From: Syngnathus acus
Taxonomy: Eukaryota > Chordata > Actinopteri > Syngnathiformes > Syngnathidae
Direction: 5' to 3'
Length of the DNA: 64,000 bases
Assembly: GCF_901709675.1 (NCBI RefSeq)
Contig: NC_051089.1
Span: 1,923,476-1,987,475, forward strand
Below the pieces are notes generated by a model. It worked only from the letters and a program-made list of their open reading frames with translations, was not told the DNA's origin and ran no database searches. Shown here piece by piece: positions 20,254 to 34,000 of the stretch (its first letter is position 1; every line of letters begins with the position of its first letter). The position numbers and the translations under genes were made by a program.

Positions 20254-23200
20254 ATTTAAGGTATGTCCTATTCCAGCTGTTTGCACTTATAGCAGGAGGC
20301 GTAGCCTTTGAAACAAGCAAGGCATTTTGAGCCATGCAGGTCTCTGCTTTGTCCAAAGCCGACTTGCTGTCTGACTTGAAGCACCCGTTCATCCCAGCGC
20401 AGGCTCGGGACACTCCCACTGTATGCAAATCAGTCCCATATGCCATCCAATGAGCCCTTACGGCCACTGAGACATCTGTACTTTGCGGGTTACCTTTTTC
20501 TCATGGTTTTAACACAAATCATCACACGCCTGGCTTTCCTGTACTCATATATCAGTACAAACCATGGCATCTGCAATTACCATATGAATCGTAACAGGTA
20601 AATCCTAATCAGCAAAAAAAATAAAAATTTTGGGGGGATTATATGACAATCAAAAAACAAAGGTAAGGCAAAATAAATGATGAGGAAGAATTGACAGCCA
20701 GCTTTCACACAAGCATTTTGTTCATGAAATGAACGGCAAACAAATGATCAGAAGGCAGATCTTGGCATCATAAGTAGTGATATGGTCTGATTCTGGATTG
20801 AGCCTTTAAATAATTCAACCCCTTAATCCCCATGTGTTCTAAATGCCAGGCCAGCTGTTTGCTGGGATTGGAAACATACTGCTCAGAGAAAATAATGATT
20901 GAAGTCCATTGGAAATACACACACGCCCGAACGAGCACGCTATCGTGATGTAGATAATCAATAAATCCCCTTTCCTTCCAACATTTTAATCAAAGCGCTA
21001 AAGCCCAAAACATTCTCGCAAACAGTGGCTGTGATTTTACAGTGTGGTAATGTGACTGCAGAGTTAGTCTGAGATGCAAATGGCTTGTAAATGTTGGACT
21101 TTAGCAGGTTCCACCCAAAAATCTAATATTTTATTAATTCTAGCATCTGTATTCTGATACTTATCTTTTTAAAGTAATGATAAAATAAACAGCATTTAAT
21201 GGCCATAATAGAATGATAAAACATCTTTGCTCGGTTGCTGCAATGTGTTCGAGTTAAAAAGTTGCCCGTCATAAAAGTAGCCACACAAATTCATGCGTAG
21301 AGTAAAAACAGACAATTCAAACAATCGTCACTCCATATGTGTACAGCAGATGCAAAAATGTCCCTGCTCAGCAAAACAACACAGAAACTTTACATTTATT
21401 TATGGGATTAAATTCATATGCATTTATACTCGCACAGAATTAGACAGTACTAAGTGGAAAAACTTGGTGACTTCTGGGTTACAAAAGGAAGTTTCAATCC
21501 GGCCAAGGGTTTTATGACTTATTTACGTCATTCGATTCTGTGTGAGATGAGGCTGAGTAATCTCTTCCCAGATTTCCGAACAGATGTCTTATCAACGATG
21601 GTCTCCTCTTTTAATCAAAGTGCAGCTAAGCAAGCTTGATAGCTGTGACACAACTTGGTGGCTGGTCAGATGGATATGAGCACTCACACATTAGCTCCAC
21701 TTGTAGCAGTAACAAAACATTTGGGCAAACGTTCTTGAAAATAATAATAATTAGGGGAATCCAGTTATTTAGGGTAATTATGTACATGGGTCATTTTTTT
21801 GCACCTTGGCTTTTTTTTAGTGTTTTTGGGAATGAGTATTTAATTTTTCTTCCACATTAGATCAAATGACAGGTTGAATTTTCTGGGCTTGGCTGTTGCT
21901 CACCCAAGAGTATCACGAGGGCTGCAGAATGGATGGCCCGATTGATGTCTTTGCATTTATGCTGCCATCTGCTGGTTGGAATTATAAACTACACATTGAT
22001 CATGCTGCAGGACAACCTTACAATGAAATAAAACCGATTGCTTTTCTGGCGCACTGTCAGCTTAGTGTGATGGATTTTTAAATAGATGGAATCCTGGAAA
22101 AAAAACCTGCTTATTTTCATAAATCTACTAACAAATGCATCTCATATGTCGGTCTGTCTTCTAAATCATCCAGTGTGCTTTTCTTCTCTTGGCTCTTTTC
22201 AAATGCTGAACATGTTTTGGTAATAGTGCCAAGCTCATCTTTAAAGAAGAACACAACAGAAAGCGAGACGCAATCAATTGAGGTGATGTCGCGTTTGATT
22301 GACAGACAGAATAGCGAGGCGGGTTGAGACTAAAATATCCGAGTGGTTAGAGTGTGAGTGACTTTATATGTGACTGAAGGCGCACGCTGGGTCTGTCTGT
22401 CCCTGCTTGCCGAAAGTTGCCTCAGTGCAATGCATCGCTCACACAGCAGTCGCCAAGAAGATTACCTGCCAGGTCGACCAGTAATGAAGTTTCTATTGAC
22501 TGAGCCCACCACAGGTACTACTTATTTCCGTCTGCTGACTGTTTCAAAGGTTTAATTTAAAGTTTTTGAGTGCATTAGTTTGGGTTTTTTAAAGAGTGCT
22601 TCCTGCAGGGTGTCAATTAAGGATAGAAAACAAATGTAAGCAACTTAAGAAAGTCCAATTTAGCTTCACATCTGGGTCAATAGAAAATTGGATTGGATTT
22701 TTTTTTTTTGCTTTCTCTGTTTTTCACGTTTTTATGGTCATTGGAGAGGTTATAATGTTAAGAGAATCTATTCTTATGGTTAAACAAATCTTAGCAGGAG
22801 AGCGCAAAGCTCATTTGGCTCATTAAATTTGGCAGATGGGAGAAAATGGCAAAGTAGCTCAGAATTGAGAGGTTTAATTATATTCCAGAACATTTTCCTT
22901 AAATCACTTCACGCCATATTGAAAGAAGATAATTTCACTGTTGGTCTTGCATTTATTATTCAATTTAATATGTCAGAGCCCTACTAGATTTCAAAGACTT
23001 AACTCAATGTGTTGAAATACTTATCATTGCCGTTTTGTGCATTCTTATTTTTTTTAATTTTAAGATCTTATTAGTGTTTCTTATCCATCTGTTTGTCGAT
23101 TTGAAAAAAAAGCCATGACAATAGTGAACTTTGCAAACACAGTTAGTGGCACAAACCAGAGCAAAGGGCAACCTAGTTAGCAAGCAGTGTTCTGGTTCAT

Positions 23201-26200
23201 GGTGCGTTATGTGTCACAAACAAAAGATTTGATTGACTCGCTGCTCGGACGGGCAAGATATCAAAAACATATCTCAGTGTGCCGCATTCCTTTCTACACC
23301 GCTTCCAACTACACCCAGCAAAATATTCAGTTGAGGTGTCAATCTGTAATTATAAAAATATGTATTATGTATTTCTAACCAGCAACAGTTGTAATGCCAA
23401 TTGCGAGGAGTAACCTGTGCCAAGTATTTAGCAGGGAAGGAAGCACCTCTGCAGCTTTAATTGGATATGACAAACCTTTCCTTCACTGTTTGCGACTGCA
23501 ACTGCTGTTCGGTGCCACATCATTAGGATGCTGTTGTTGTGTTTTTATTCAGATTGGCGCAGTGCTCGGATTTGACAGCACGGCGTCCGTGTCATGATAC
23601 GACGGACTGGCTCAAGGTCACATCTGACATAACAACATGCCAGATGGTGGGGAGGGGAAGCGCGGATGCAACAAATGATGTCCGTATATGTCCTCCTTTG
23701 TATCTCCACGCTCCTTCCCTGGAACATACATTTATCGTGTTGTTTTGATTAGGATGAGATAAATCCTTGAATAATCCCCCCCTGAGACGGAACGTACAGC
23801 AATCTGCAACCTTGTTTGTTGCTCTTTGCGTATGCTTGAGGTTGTTGTGCATGAGGACAAGCAGCACAAAAGCAATATAAGTCTACGTCACCCGAGTCTC
23901 CCGGTGATGTATGTCCTCGTGCCCTCTGGAGAGTTACGAGCGGAGTGGAACAAAAGGAAGAATATGGATTTCTGGCCGTCTTTTCCTGAACATTTTTATT
24001 ACTTCGTTTTGACATTCCAGTCCAACGGAGGAATTTGTATCTGGGTCTGCAGGTTTACACTCATACACTCACTCGCCGCAGACACAGTTACTCTGATAAT
24101 CCAGTTTTTTTTAATATATCCAGCATCAGAGAGGCATTAATTAAACATTATTTATTCTTTGAATCTGAAAATGACGTACGACACGTACGTCCCCATGCAG
24201 ACGCAATTAAAATAGTTTGACTGCATACACCGTTGGGTGTATCTAATTTTGTGACCGGTGAGGATATTAATCTTCCACCACAATTGCCGATTCTGCACAT
24301 GAGAAAAGAGAAAAGGTTAAAGATGAATTACACATGATGAGAAGAAAATAGATCCAATGGAAGAGGAGAGGAGTTTGGAGAAAGTATAGGGCATGGGGAG
24401 GCGGAGCATCAGATAGACAGGCTACTTTCTCTTTCAAGGGTCAAGCTGTCAGAGTGGCTCAGTGTCTTTGTTGCACCACCTTTTTTCACTGTGACCTTAC
24501 ATGAAGCCAAGGGGAAAGGAAAGAGAAGCGGATTGGCTTTTCTTCCACATCACATTTGACATCTCTCTCTCTTTGTGACACGTGCTAACTCTTCAACGTG
24601 TGGACTAGCATAAAACTGGTGCATCTGTCAAGATGACTTTTCAGCACAGGCTCAAGTCTGAAAAAGCAAAGCTTTGGGGACTGCTTTACCCCGTTTGCTG
24701 CCTCTAAACCAATGCTTTAAAGTTTTTACGGCCACATCAAATTTGAGGGATGTAAAATGAATAGTGACCCTTAACCTCTGCAAATGTAAACAGAACTTTG
24801 GAAGAATAAAAAAAAAAACATATCAAGGTTTTGTGGGAGGGGGAAAGTAATAGTTACCAAGGATTGATAGCCATGTTATATTTATATTTATTTATTTTAT
24901 TATTATTATATATTATTATATGTATTTATATTTTAATTATTTACATTTATATAAAACAGACATTTTGCTATGTTAAGTCATATTATGCTTTGTTTGACCT
25001 TTTCCATCTAGCTTATTGTAGAACAACATAAAATATACTGTCTGAGTGAGAATATCTTGAAGTTAAATCCAAATAAACTACTTCTTCCTCTTGCGTTTGC
25101 CCTGATTGGCACTACAAGGCGAGCGGAAAGGAAAGCAAAACGATGGTAAATAAGGTAGCACTGATTAGCTTATTCAACGAATCGAATCAAAACAAGCTGG
25201 GAGAAGGAGTCTGGACCAAAGCAATTTAAGAGGGGCAGCGACTGACAAAACATTCAGATTACCACTACTTTGTGAAGAGCAAACTAAAAGAAAAAAATGG
25301 AATTGTGAAGATTTAAGGCAGGTTTGTGTCATTGCTTGATTGCAGCATGCCAAATGGTGTCAGGGTCGATCACTCTGATTGGCTGATAGCTTGCATATTT
25401 GTGCGTGAGATAGAAATCAAATAGTACACACGGTAAATAAAATGGTGTGTGCATTTTATGACTTTTATAACTTTATGACAAAACGTTGACTTCTTAATTA
25501 CAGAAGAGGTTTCAGTAATTAGCCACCCAGCAGATTTTTTTTTTTTTACTTGATTGCCATGATGAACAGGAGGATGCTCCAGATTCCGCCTCCTCCAAAC
25601 ATCTGTATGAACACACAACTCCCACACTGGCCCTTATTTATCAGCCATTGTTTGTGGGAGAGCAAAAGAAAAAGACCTCCAAATGACGAATGCCCCTGCA
25701 GCCTGTCGCAACGATCCTCCCTCTGTTGGATTGTCACCATCGTTTACCCCCGCCATATTTCCTCACTTTGCTAATTTAGTCGCAAGGTGAGAGGATGCTG
25801 GGAGCTCCTAAAAGTCCCCTGGCTCCAGATGTCTCCACCAGATGTCCCATGATTTCTGCAGTGGTCCTATGATCGTCATTTGTGTCCCTTTCAAACCAAC
25901 TTTATTAACATGCGCAAGCACTAAATAAACACAATGGGCAAAAATTAAACAACAGACATAAATAATCCAAAGACATTTTCACAAAGATTTAACACACATC
26001 CTAAATGTATTTTATCAAGTGATTGGAGAGCATAAAACGACATAATTTGACTTTCGGTGCTATTTTTACAGAAGGTTAATGAGCAGGCAGTGAGACTCAA
26101 CACATCATTAGTTTGTCAGAGTGCGCTGCAGGTAGCAGAGGGTTAGTCATCAAACTTTTGAAGGGGAAATGTTCGTCTACACCACAGACACACAAAATAT

Positions 26201-27060
26201 AATTTTACACAGAACTGGTGGAAATGGATAAGCGGTGGGGGTTTACGGATATGACTGAATTCGGCTCTCCTGCATAATAACGGAAGAATACAAATGGCAC
26301 TCATGGGAGACACGCAGGCCATATAACAGCTGTATCAAAAGTTGACCTCTAATAAAAGAAAATGGCACCAGCCTTCAGTTAAAAGCTGCCTCAGTTTAAT
26401 GGCGGCGCTGATGTGATAAGCACCAATAGATGGCAGTGAAGCACTGCCTCAAACCATGCGCCTCAGCATCGCTTTGCCGTTGTCACCGCTGGTGGCTCCA
26501 ATCTTATCTCATTTGAGATCCGCTTTTTCTATTGTAGCACTGAAAGATAAAACCTGCCAGTGCACACTGGTATCATTTGGGGATCTGTTGTTGCTGACGG
26601 CACATTGATGGTTAGAACAGAGGTAGGAGAGGTGTGAGAAGAGGAAAGTGAGAGGATGAAGCAAGTGAAGGTGATGGTGGGGGGGAGAAGAAGCGACAGC
26701 TGTAATTGGCCTGTGATGTGCCGCAGACCAAACTCATCTTCATCGAAGTCCTTCTGTGTGTTGTCGACCTCCCTTTCTGTGATCGCGTATCCGCACACAT
26801 TCAAATCACTTTCTGTCCTCTTTCACCTTCTCGAGTTCCATCTCCCTTGCATGCCTTTGCATACTTGACCTCTGAGCTCGTTTTTAATCTGACGTCCCCT
26901 GGGAATGAACATCAGGGACGAGGCCCTAAAAAGGTCAGAGTGCTAAAGCCCGCCCGCGTGGGACTTCTGTTCGTTTCTGACCTCTCGGTGCTTTCAGGCT
27001 GCTTGACGGTAGGAAAGAGAAGAGGGGACGGTGACTGTGGCTTATTAGTCTGTGACATTT
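20254..27060. other. PCDH20 upstream region and start of gene-poor DNA
   Basis: The first few hundred bases should hold the PCDH20 5' UTR and promoter. A perfect octamer ATGCAAAT is at 20423-20430. A TATAAG just upstream of the ATG is too close to be a TATA box for this start. An AT-only microsatellite-like tract lies at 24875-24955. No gene or named repeat is seen in the rest. Confidence 0.4.
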
Positions 27061-27061
27061 G

Positions 27062-27385
27062 TCTTTTAGAATTTGCCACGATTGCAACTTCTTCAACAGG
27101 ACACAATGTTCCTTTAAAATTACACAATATGAAAAAAAAAAAACACACGAGATGTACTTGGTGTAATGGCAAGGTGACCATATATAGTATTTTAATATTT
27201 ATTTCTTATAATTATATATTTCTTTTAGAATTTTCAACTATTACTTACTATTACTTTTTCAGCAGGACGCAATGTTGCCGTAAAATGACACAATATGAAC
27301 ATAAAAAATCTAATCACACTAGATGTACTGGGTGTAATGGCAAGGTGACCATATATGGGATTTTAATATTTATTTATTATATTTG
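27062..27385. repeat. Diverged tandem duplication, about 160-170 bp unit, two copies
   Basis: Both copies run from TTTTAGAATTT through ACACAATATGAA to GTGTAATGGCAAGGTGACCA and TTTTAATATTTATT. They start at 27062 and 27221 and the offset grows from 159 to 171 through indels. Confidence 0.85.
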
Positions 27386-29496
27386 ATATTCAATATTGCC
27401 GAGCGGCTAGCTCGAAAATGTGCATGCTGGTCGTCCCGAGCATGTGATCTCCCCCATATAGCGACACAACAAGTGATTGTACTTTACGGCTTATAATAAC
27501 AGCACTTGGCATCTCATTCTGTCCTCTTTATCTGCCACACTATAAAGCTCGTGTTTGTGTAAATGATCCCGTAGTTGAAAAGCACAAGATAAATGTACGA
27601 TAAACAAAGGTTGTAATGCGGGAGCGCCGGTTTATACTGCACATTAAGCCGTTTTACGACGGCAACAACACACAACCTTGACCTGTAAAATAAAATGACC
27701 CGACTCGTAATAACTTGGGTGCCGGCAGACACGCCCAAATCGCAATACTCTGCCATCATCTTATTAACAATATACTCAGCAATATAAACAACAACAACAA
27801 AATACGTGGGCCACACGAGATGATGGAAACTGCCTGATCAGTCTTGGAATTTAAATAAAAAAAAAAGAAAATTTGATACTGTTTATTGCAAGAGACTGCT
27901 CTGTACGCATTAACGGATTTCTAGAAATAAAAGCTCCGAAAGGCCAAAAATTCCAATTGTTCCGTTATTGTAATCCCGGCCTCCGCACACTAACAAACAC
28001 ACTATGCGGACATGCATAATTGGATCTTACATACGGTTCACAAAAGGGAAACCATCTGGAGGCTATGTTTGTGTGTTGCTGTTTGTGATTTTGCGTATGA
28101 ATTAGGAGGTACATTTGTCTCACAGGCCACCCTCGGGCCCCGAGCTACATTTGCGTGCCATCCATCAGCCGGATGACTTGTGTCCTTTTCACATTGCTGA
28201 CAGCATCGGGGGAGGAAAAAACCAAATAAATCAGACATTATATTTGTAGATTAAGACCAATATCGATAATAGCTCTCCGGAGGCCGTTTGCCTTTGAAAA
28301 CAAGGAGGTTGACATACAAGAATTGAATGAGCTCAAGTGATTTTCTCAACAGGAAAACGACAGCAGCCTCTTTCATTTTGTTTTTGCGTTTGCTATTGTG
28401 ACTCAGAAAAAGTGTTTTTTGATGATTTTGTCGATAACTAACAAACCTATTGTTGTGTCTTCTATTCAGTTGGCTGCTTGGTGAATTATTTTTTTTTCCA
28501 AACCCATACTGTGCCTCTCCTTTCTCGGGGCATAGTTTGGTCCGAGTTACATATAAAATCAGTGACTCGAGTTGAAATCACGTGACTCAAATTGCTGCAC
28601 CAAGTAAGGCAAGTTCTGCTTCGATTCTTAATTTAATTTATAGTAAGTACGGCAGAAAGCAAAATACCAATTTGTGAGGTTCGCAACGAACTAATTTATG
28701 TATGAAATAAAAAAATTGTTTGTCTCTGTTTTGTAATTTACTCAACATGAAGATATTTCTCAAGTTTCAGTGAGGCTAATAATTCAATGACACGATTCAA
28801 CCTCATCACAGCAACAGTCGAATACAAATTTGGGTTCTCCGTGATGGTAATGTTTAAAAATACTTGCCATGTTCAAGCTGCTTTATTTTCAGAGCCAGTT
28901 GCGCAACCCCGTTTCCTGGTCACTTCAATAGTTTGTTTCTAAAAGCAAACATTGCTTTCAAGGAAAACTTGCTCGCTGCCTCCCCCCCACAAAATCAAAA
29001 CATTGGTCATCCACCACGCCGGGCCATCCACACATTTCCACCTCAGTGGCCAACACCAAACAAGTACTCTCCCCCCGCAGGCAAGTTGCTCATGCACCTC
29101 GATTTGCTTTCAAGTGCCTCGCCTTCCTGTGTGGACGGACGGGTTTGCCCATCTCCCTTGGCGGTGTGCACATCTTCCAAGTCTCTCTTGATTTTATCTG
29201 CCCATTTCATTTCGCTAGCCTCTTCTTTTAAAACCCGAGATGTGTCAGCTGACAGCTGACTTTTTCAACTTCATTTTCGGATAGCTGTCAAAAATACAGA
29301 CATGAAACACTCCGACTTTTATGATTCCGCTGTTGTCTCCGTGGTGCCCCTGATATCGGACTTTGGGTTTTGGCAATTAATACCTGGGCTGGGACATTCT
29401 CAGACCCGAGATTTTATTTCACTTTTGCAACCAACTGGCAACACTGCTTGGAAGCCAAATTCACCTTTTTTCGCCAACTCAATTTTAGATCCACCG
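27386..29496. other. Intergenic DNA
   Basis: No gene or recognised repeat. Several open frames of 60-130 codons here have no family resemblance and no consistent splice context. Confidence 0.4.
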
Positions 29497-29572
29497 TTAA
29501 CTCATTCACTACCGGCCCAGTTAAAATGGATCTTTGACGTCTATTTCCGTCAATGGCAGTGAATGAGTTAAT
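29497..29572. repeat. 75-bp palindromic repeat
   Basis: The element opens TTAACTCATTCACTACCGG and closes with the reverse complement form GGCAGTGAATGAGTTAA, so it is an imperfect inverted repeat around a TTTGACGTCTAT centre. Related copies are at 50410 and 17365. Confidence 0.75.
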
Positions 29573-30392
29573 AATCAGGACCTAGCGTGAGTCTAATCAA
29601 TTTATAGGGCAGGTGTTGACAGAGTCGGACGTGGAAAATGGGAATGAAGTCGAGTTGAATCTCCCGCATGTGCCGCGAGCGTTCCAATCGCAACAAGAAA
29701 GATGAACGACACAAAGGCGGAGTCCTCTGGTCAAGTAGAATCGACGGCAAGGCAGCTATCAACATCTTCAATGGACTTGTTGCCTTGACGGCCACGGATC
29801 AACGGCTGCCTCATCTGCTCATGCACATGTGCTCTGATTTGATTGCATTCAAAGTGCTTTGTTGAGGGAGTACTTGCGAGGTGGGCTGCAAATCGCTTCA
29901 AAGATAATTTTGGCTGAGTGACACTAAAACTAGTCAAACAATTGAAGTCGGACGTTGAAATGGCTGTGGAGGGTGAACGCTCGCTGATGAAAAATCGGCG
30001 AAACCTGTTAATATCTGAGCTTGCAGGAACACTTTGTGGTTGGTTTGTGGTAATTTGAGTTTTTTATATTGATGTGATGGCACGTTTAGTAACAGATTTC
30101 TTGATTCCTCAGTGAGTACTAACAACTGATAACAACTCAGAAGTGTTGAGTCATCAACATCTTTCCATTTTGATCAAACGCTTTAACACATTCAAAATTG
30201 TCGACATTTCCATCTGAGCAGGCTTCATCAGTTGACGCTTGAGGATTAGACAGCTCAAGGCTGACCGTGTCGTACTCAAGTATTTTATCCCTTTTGGCTA
30301 CATTTCACTTTTTGGAGAAGCAAAATGCCACTTGTTAAAATTCATTAGAGAGCAGCCTTGCCAGCCAACGACAGTCATTTGGCTTTGTTGGC

Positions 30393-30600
30393 AGAGTAGC
30401 AATACAGCAGCAGGTATTTGTGCGAAAGCCTTGCAAGTGCACCAAGTTGGATAAAAGCAAAGAAAGCCGAGGAGGGTGATCCTCTCTGATAACACACAAC
30501 TCACTGCAACAACGACTGCTGCTGCATGCATGAGAGCTCTTTATTAAACACGCCCACTTCATTAACACAGGTGTCTTAGACCATAGGTGTCAAACAGCTC
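30393..30600 (+). repeat. Unclassified interspersed repeat, copy 1
   Basis: This shares about 200 bp with the reverse complement of 58612-58835. Shared blocks include CAGCAGCAGGTA, CTTGCAA, ACACAACTCA and TTTATTAAACACGCCCACTT, then TTAACACAGGTGT. Copy 1 ends in CATAGGTGTCAAAC, a hAT-like end sequence, and then diverges. Confidence 0.75.
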
Positions 30601-30724
30601 TGAGGAAGTGTGCGCGGTCAAAACTGTCAGCAGCAGGTAACAACGAAAATCTCTTTCATTTGTCTGAACAAAAGAATCTACGGAGAGCATTCAGAAGACA
30701 TTATAAAGCCAATAAAAAAAATCA

Positions 30725-31045
30725 TAGGTGTCTAACTCAAGGCCCGGATTGCCTGCCAAATCATTTTATGTGACAAATTGTGCATCGACTTCATGTATCA
30801 ATACTAAAATGATAACTTGTCTTCACTTTTAAAAAATAGAAAAAAATGCTAAGAAAAGTATCCAATATTTCATCTTTTTAAAAATTTTAAACTGTTTTTA
30901 CTAGTCTCTGATTTCAAAACTAGTTATTCATCAGTTTGTTGTGTAGCCTATACTGTATATAAAATAAGTAATTGACAATCACAATGGCCCTCTAAAGGAA
31001 ACTATGAATACGATGCGGCCCGCACCAAACATGAGTTTGACACCC
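30725..31045 (+). repeat. hAT-like short transposon, copy C (near full length)
   Basis: It starts AGGTGTCTAACTCAAGGCCC and ends GCGGCCCGCACC...GAGTTTGACACC. With both ends present it serves as the reference for the other copies, including the uninterrupted CAAAACTAGTTATTCATC junction. Confidence 0.8.
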
Positions 31046-34000
31046 AACTGAGACAATCAATCAAAATTTTCCGTCATCCGAAAAAGTAATAAATATAATT
31101 GATCAAAACATAAAAAAGAAACAAAATATAATTGAGAATATAACTCAACAGGCTGCATTTGCCAACGTTAGTGTCCACTCCGTTGTAACAACAGTCAGAG
31201 GCACCTGAAAGCCCAAAGAAGGCAAAATGATCAAATCTTTTGGGAAAGGATAAAAGGACAGCCCTGCATGTTGTAGCTCTCCCCCCGTGTTCCAAGATGG
31301 GCTTTCAACTTTGATGTAGATGCTGGACTGATTACTCCTCTTTGCAACCACCCGTCAGTCATGTGCATTCTTGTGCTGAAAATCGTGCTGTTTCTGTTTG
31401 AGGTGAAGCTAGATGGCCAATAGAGTCATCCCGCATTTGTTGTGACATACCTGCGTGTTGCATCGTCTCCTTCTGTGTGGCGCATTTATTCTCAGTATAG
31501 CGTTGGAGCCGCAATTTTGCTCCCAGTACACCACCGCCGCCACCCCTCCAGTTCTGTTATATTTACTGTTGCTGCCGAGTATCATCTTCACATCCCTTTC
31601 CAGCCTCCAGCCAATTTCCCCACAGTCCCCTTCCCAACATTTTCTCTATATATCACTGCTAATCTACCTTTCAGTCATGGCTCCTGCATGGTCTGATGAG
31701 CTCCCTCTGTGTTTATGCTCAGTGTGTGTTATTTCTATCCTCTACCGTGGAGAAAGTCATTGCTTTATGTAGGGGTCCGCTGGCCCCTCCCAGAACCACT
31801 CGCTGTGCTGGCTCTCACAGGGACCAGGCCGCTGAAGATTACACTTCACAAGGCAAGTTTCCTCTCTGCGGGCTTTTTCCCAGCAGATATGGATAATGCA
31901 ACCTATTACCGCTGTGCCCTGCACCCCCGCCCCTCAGACCTTTATATCTTTTTTCCACTTTCTTCTCTTATTCAGTTACATCTTGTTATGTGGGAAGATC
32001 ACCTCTCTGGACTGAAGGACACAGAGAGGTCTACCTACCTATCGACCGACCTACCTACCTACCTGAGGATTTTGTTTATTTCACCGTCCACCTGGATAAA
32101 AAGGTCACTCGGAGAAGCTCTAAATGCACAGCGAGTCAAAACTCAAGCTGTGATGGCCAGTTGGGCAGAGCAGCAAGGGGTCGTCGCCTCACATCACCTT
32201 GTTAGCCGCCTCACCCACTTATGTCTTACTGCTGGAGCCAAACAACACTTTGGAGGTCACCGCGCTCACTTTTGCTTTCACAGATGGCCGGGGCTCGGCT
32301 CAGGTTGGGATCGCGTACCTGATCAAAATTCATTCCTTTGTTTTTGCTCACTCACCAATTCTGTTCCCAACACTCTTGCCTTCTTTTCTTGATTGGATGT
32401 GGATATTTCATGTTGAGGCAGTACAATCAATTCAAAGGATTGTGCTGTAGTGGTATTTCTAGTACACCTAAACCCATGTTCCAGTGCTTTAAGATTTTCT
32501 TCATCTTTGTTTGCCTTGTCCTAAATTCACACTCCAAACGAGCCCTCTTGATCCAGAATCGATGTTGCATTTTGGGTAATAATGAAATGCACATTTTCCC
32601 TCTTCTATTTTCTTCCTCATCTGCTCCCTTGCCCTCCCAAGTCTTTTTGGCTTACAGCTGTGACTCCAAAACAGCTGTGGCAATACGCATGACGTTCCCC
32701 ACGAGACAGGATGAACTGACGATTTAATAGTAATTTATAAAAAAGATTCTGTATCGGCGTAGTTAAAAAAATAAAATAAAAAATAAAAAAATATATATAT
32801 GTGTATATGTATATATATATATATAATATATATAAAAATATATAGATTGAATATAGGACCAAACCAAACAAAGGGAAGTGGAAACTAAAAGGCAAAGCAA
32901 AATAAACCCAGACAAGTCACTCAGATGAGATGCAGCTGAGGCACACAGTGAGCTGATTGGTTGACGCTATCGGCTACTGACAGGGTAAGGCAAGCTGATG
33001 TGGACAGAGGAACAATTAAAGGGACAAATGGTACAAATTTCAAATATAGCAAGAAAAAATATCTCCACGTGTTTTGAATTCATATACACAATACTAATTC
33101 TATGGAGCAAGTGATCTTTTTTTTCATGCACTTTCCTGGCTAAAATATCATTTACAATTTTTCACAGTTTTTTATTTTCACTCAGAGAGAATAAATGGAA
33201 GAAAAGCCTTCAGCCCAAAGACTGTGCAGGCACATCTTTCAGGGGGAGCTGACAATAAAATGTGACCACTTTGGGACAGAGTGCAGATTGTTGAAATTGT
33301 ATGAAAATTGGATTGCTTATCGAGTTTTACTGGCACAATCTGGAGAGATCGGAATTATTTCCAGCTTCTCGCTGTTCTCAGGGTGAGTTCAACATTCTCA
33401 AACCAGTTGTGTCAATTTCTTCGTGACATAGGGATGAAAGAAAAACATTTTACTATTAAGTGAAATATATTTCATGTAACGTATCGAACAGCAATAAATG
33501 TACCATTAATTGATAGCGAAACAATTGCAAGACATGCTGTTCCACATTATTTTTCTCCAGTGACACAAGAGAATCACAGGCTTTTTTTTGCTCACACCAG
33601 TCTCAGTCAGTTTCTTGAGTGTTCAACAAGAGCAGACTGGGTGATGGTGATGTCAGTCATCTTAAGCCAGAGCAGGAATGTCGCAAAACATTTTCAGACA
33701 TGCCACCATTGATCTTACAGCAGCACTGCCGTCACACTGTCGTCAAGCAGAGTGTTGAGAAAAATCAGGGGCAGGGAGCAGACACTGACTGTTTCCCCCC
33801 CCCTTCCCATATGATGCCTGCTTTGGCTTTGTGAAAGATTCAACAGAATTGCCACAATGCGTTTTTGGCAGTACGATTTGACGGAAACTGTATTGAACCC
33901 AAAAGGGCAACTATTACAAGGCTCGGTTCAAATGTTTTTTGAAAAGGCCATTGATCTGTCATATATTTGTATCTGTCATATATTTCTAGCTTTATGTACC

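Noticed and set aside
20206-20286. Longer PCDH20 N-terminus from the frame start at 20286
   Set aside because: The first codon of that frame is GTG, not ATG, and the frame runs through a clear GT-AG intron. The ATG at 20253 gives a normal signal peptide after splicing.
26706-27386. 226-codon plus-strand frame
   Set aside because: Its second half is the AT-rich tandem duplication and the first half resembles no protein family.
31709-32392. 227-codon plus-strand frame
   Set aside because: It is biased by pyrimidine-rich sequence and a CTAC microsatellite, with no recognisable domain.
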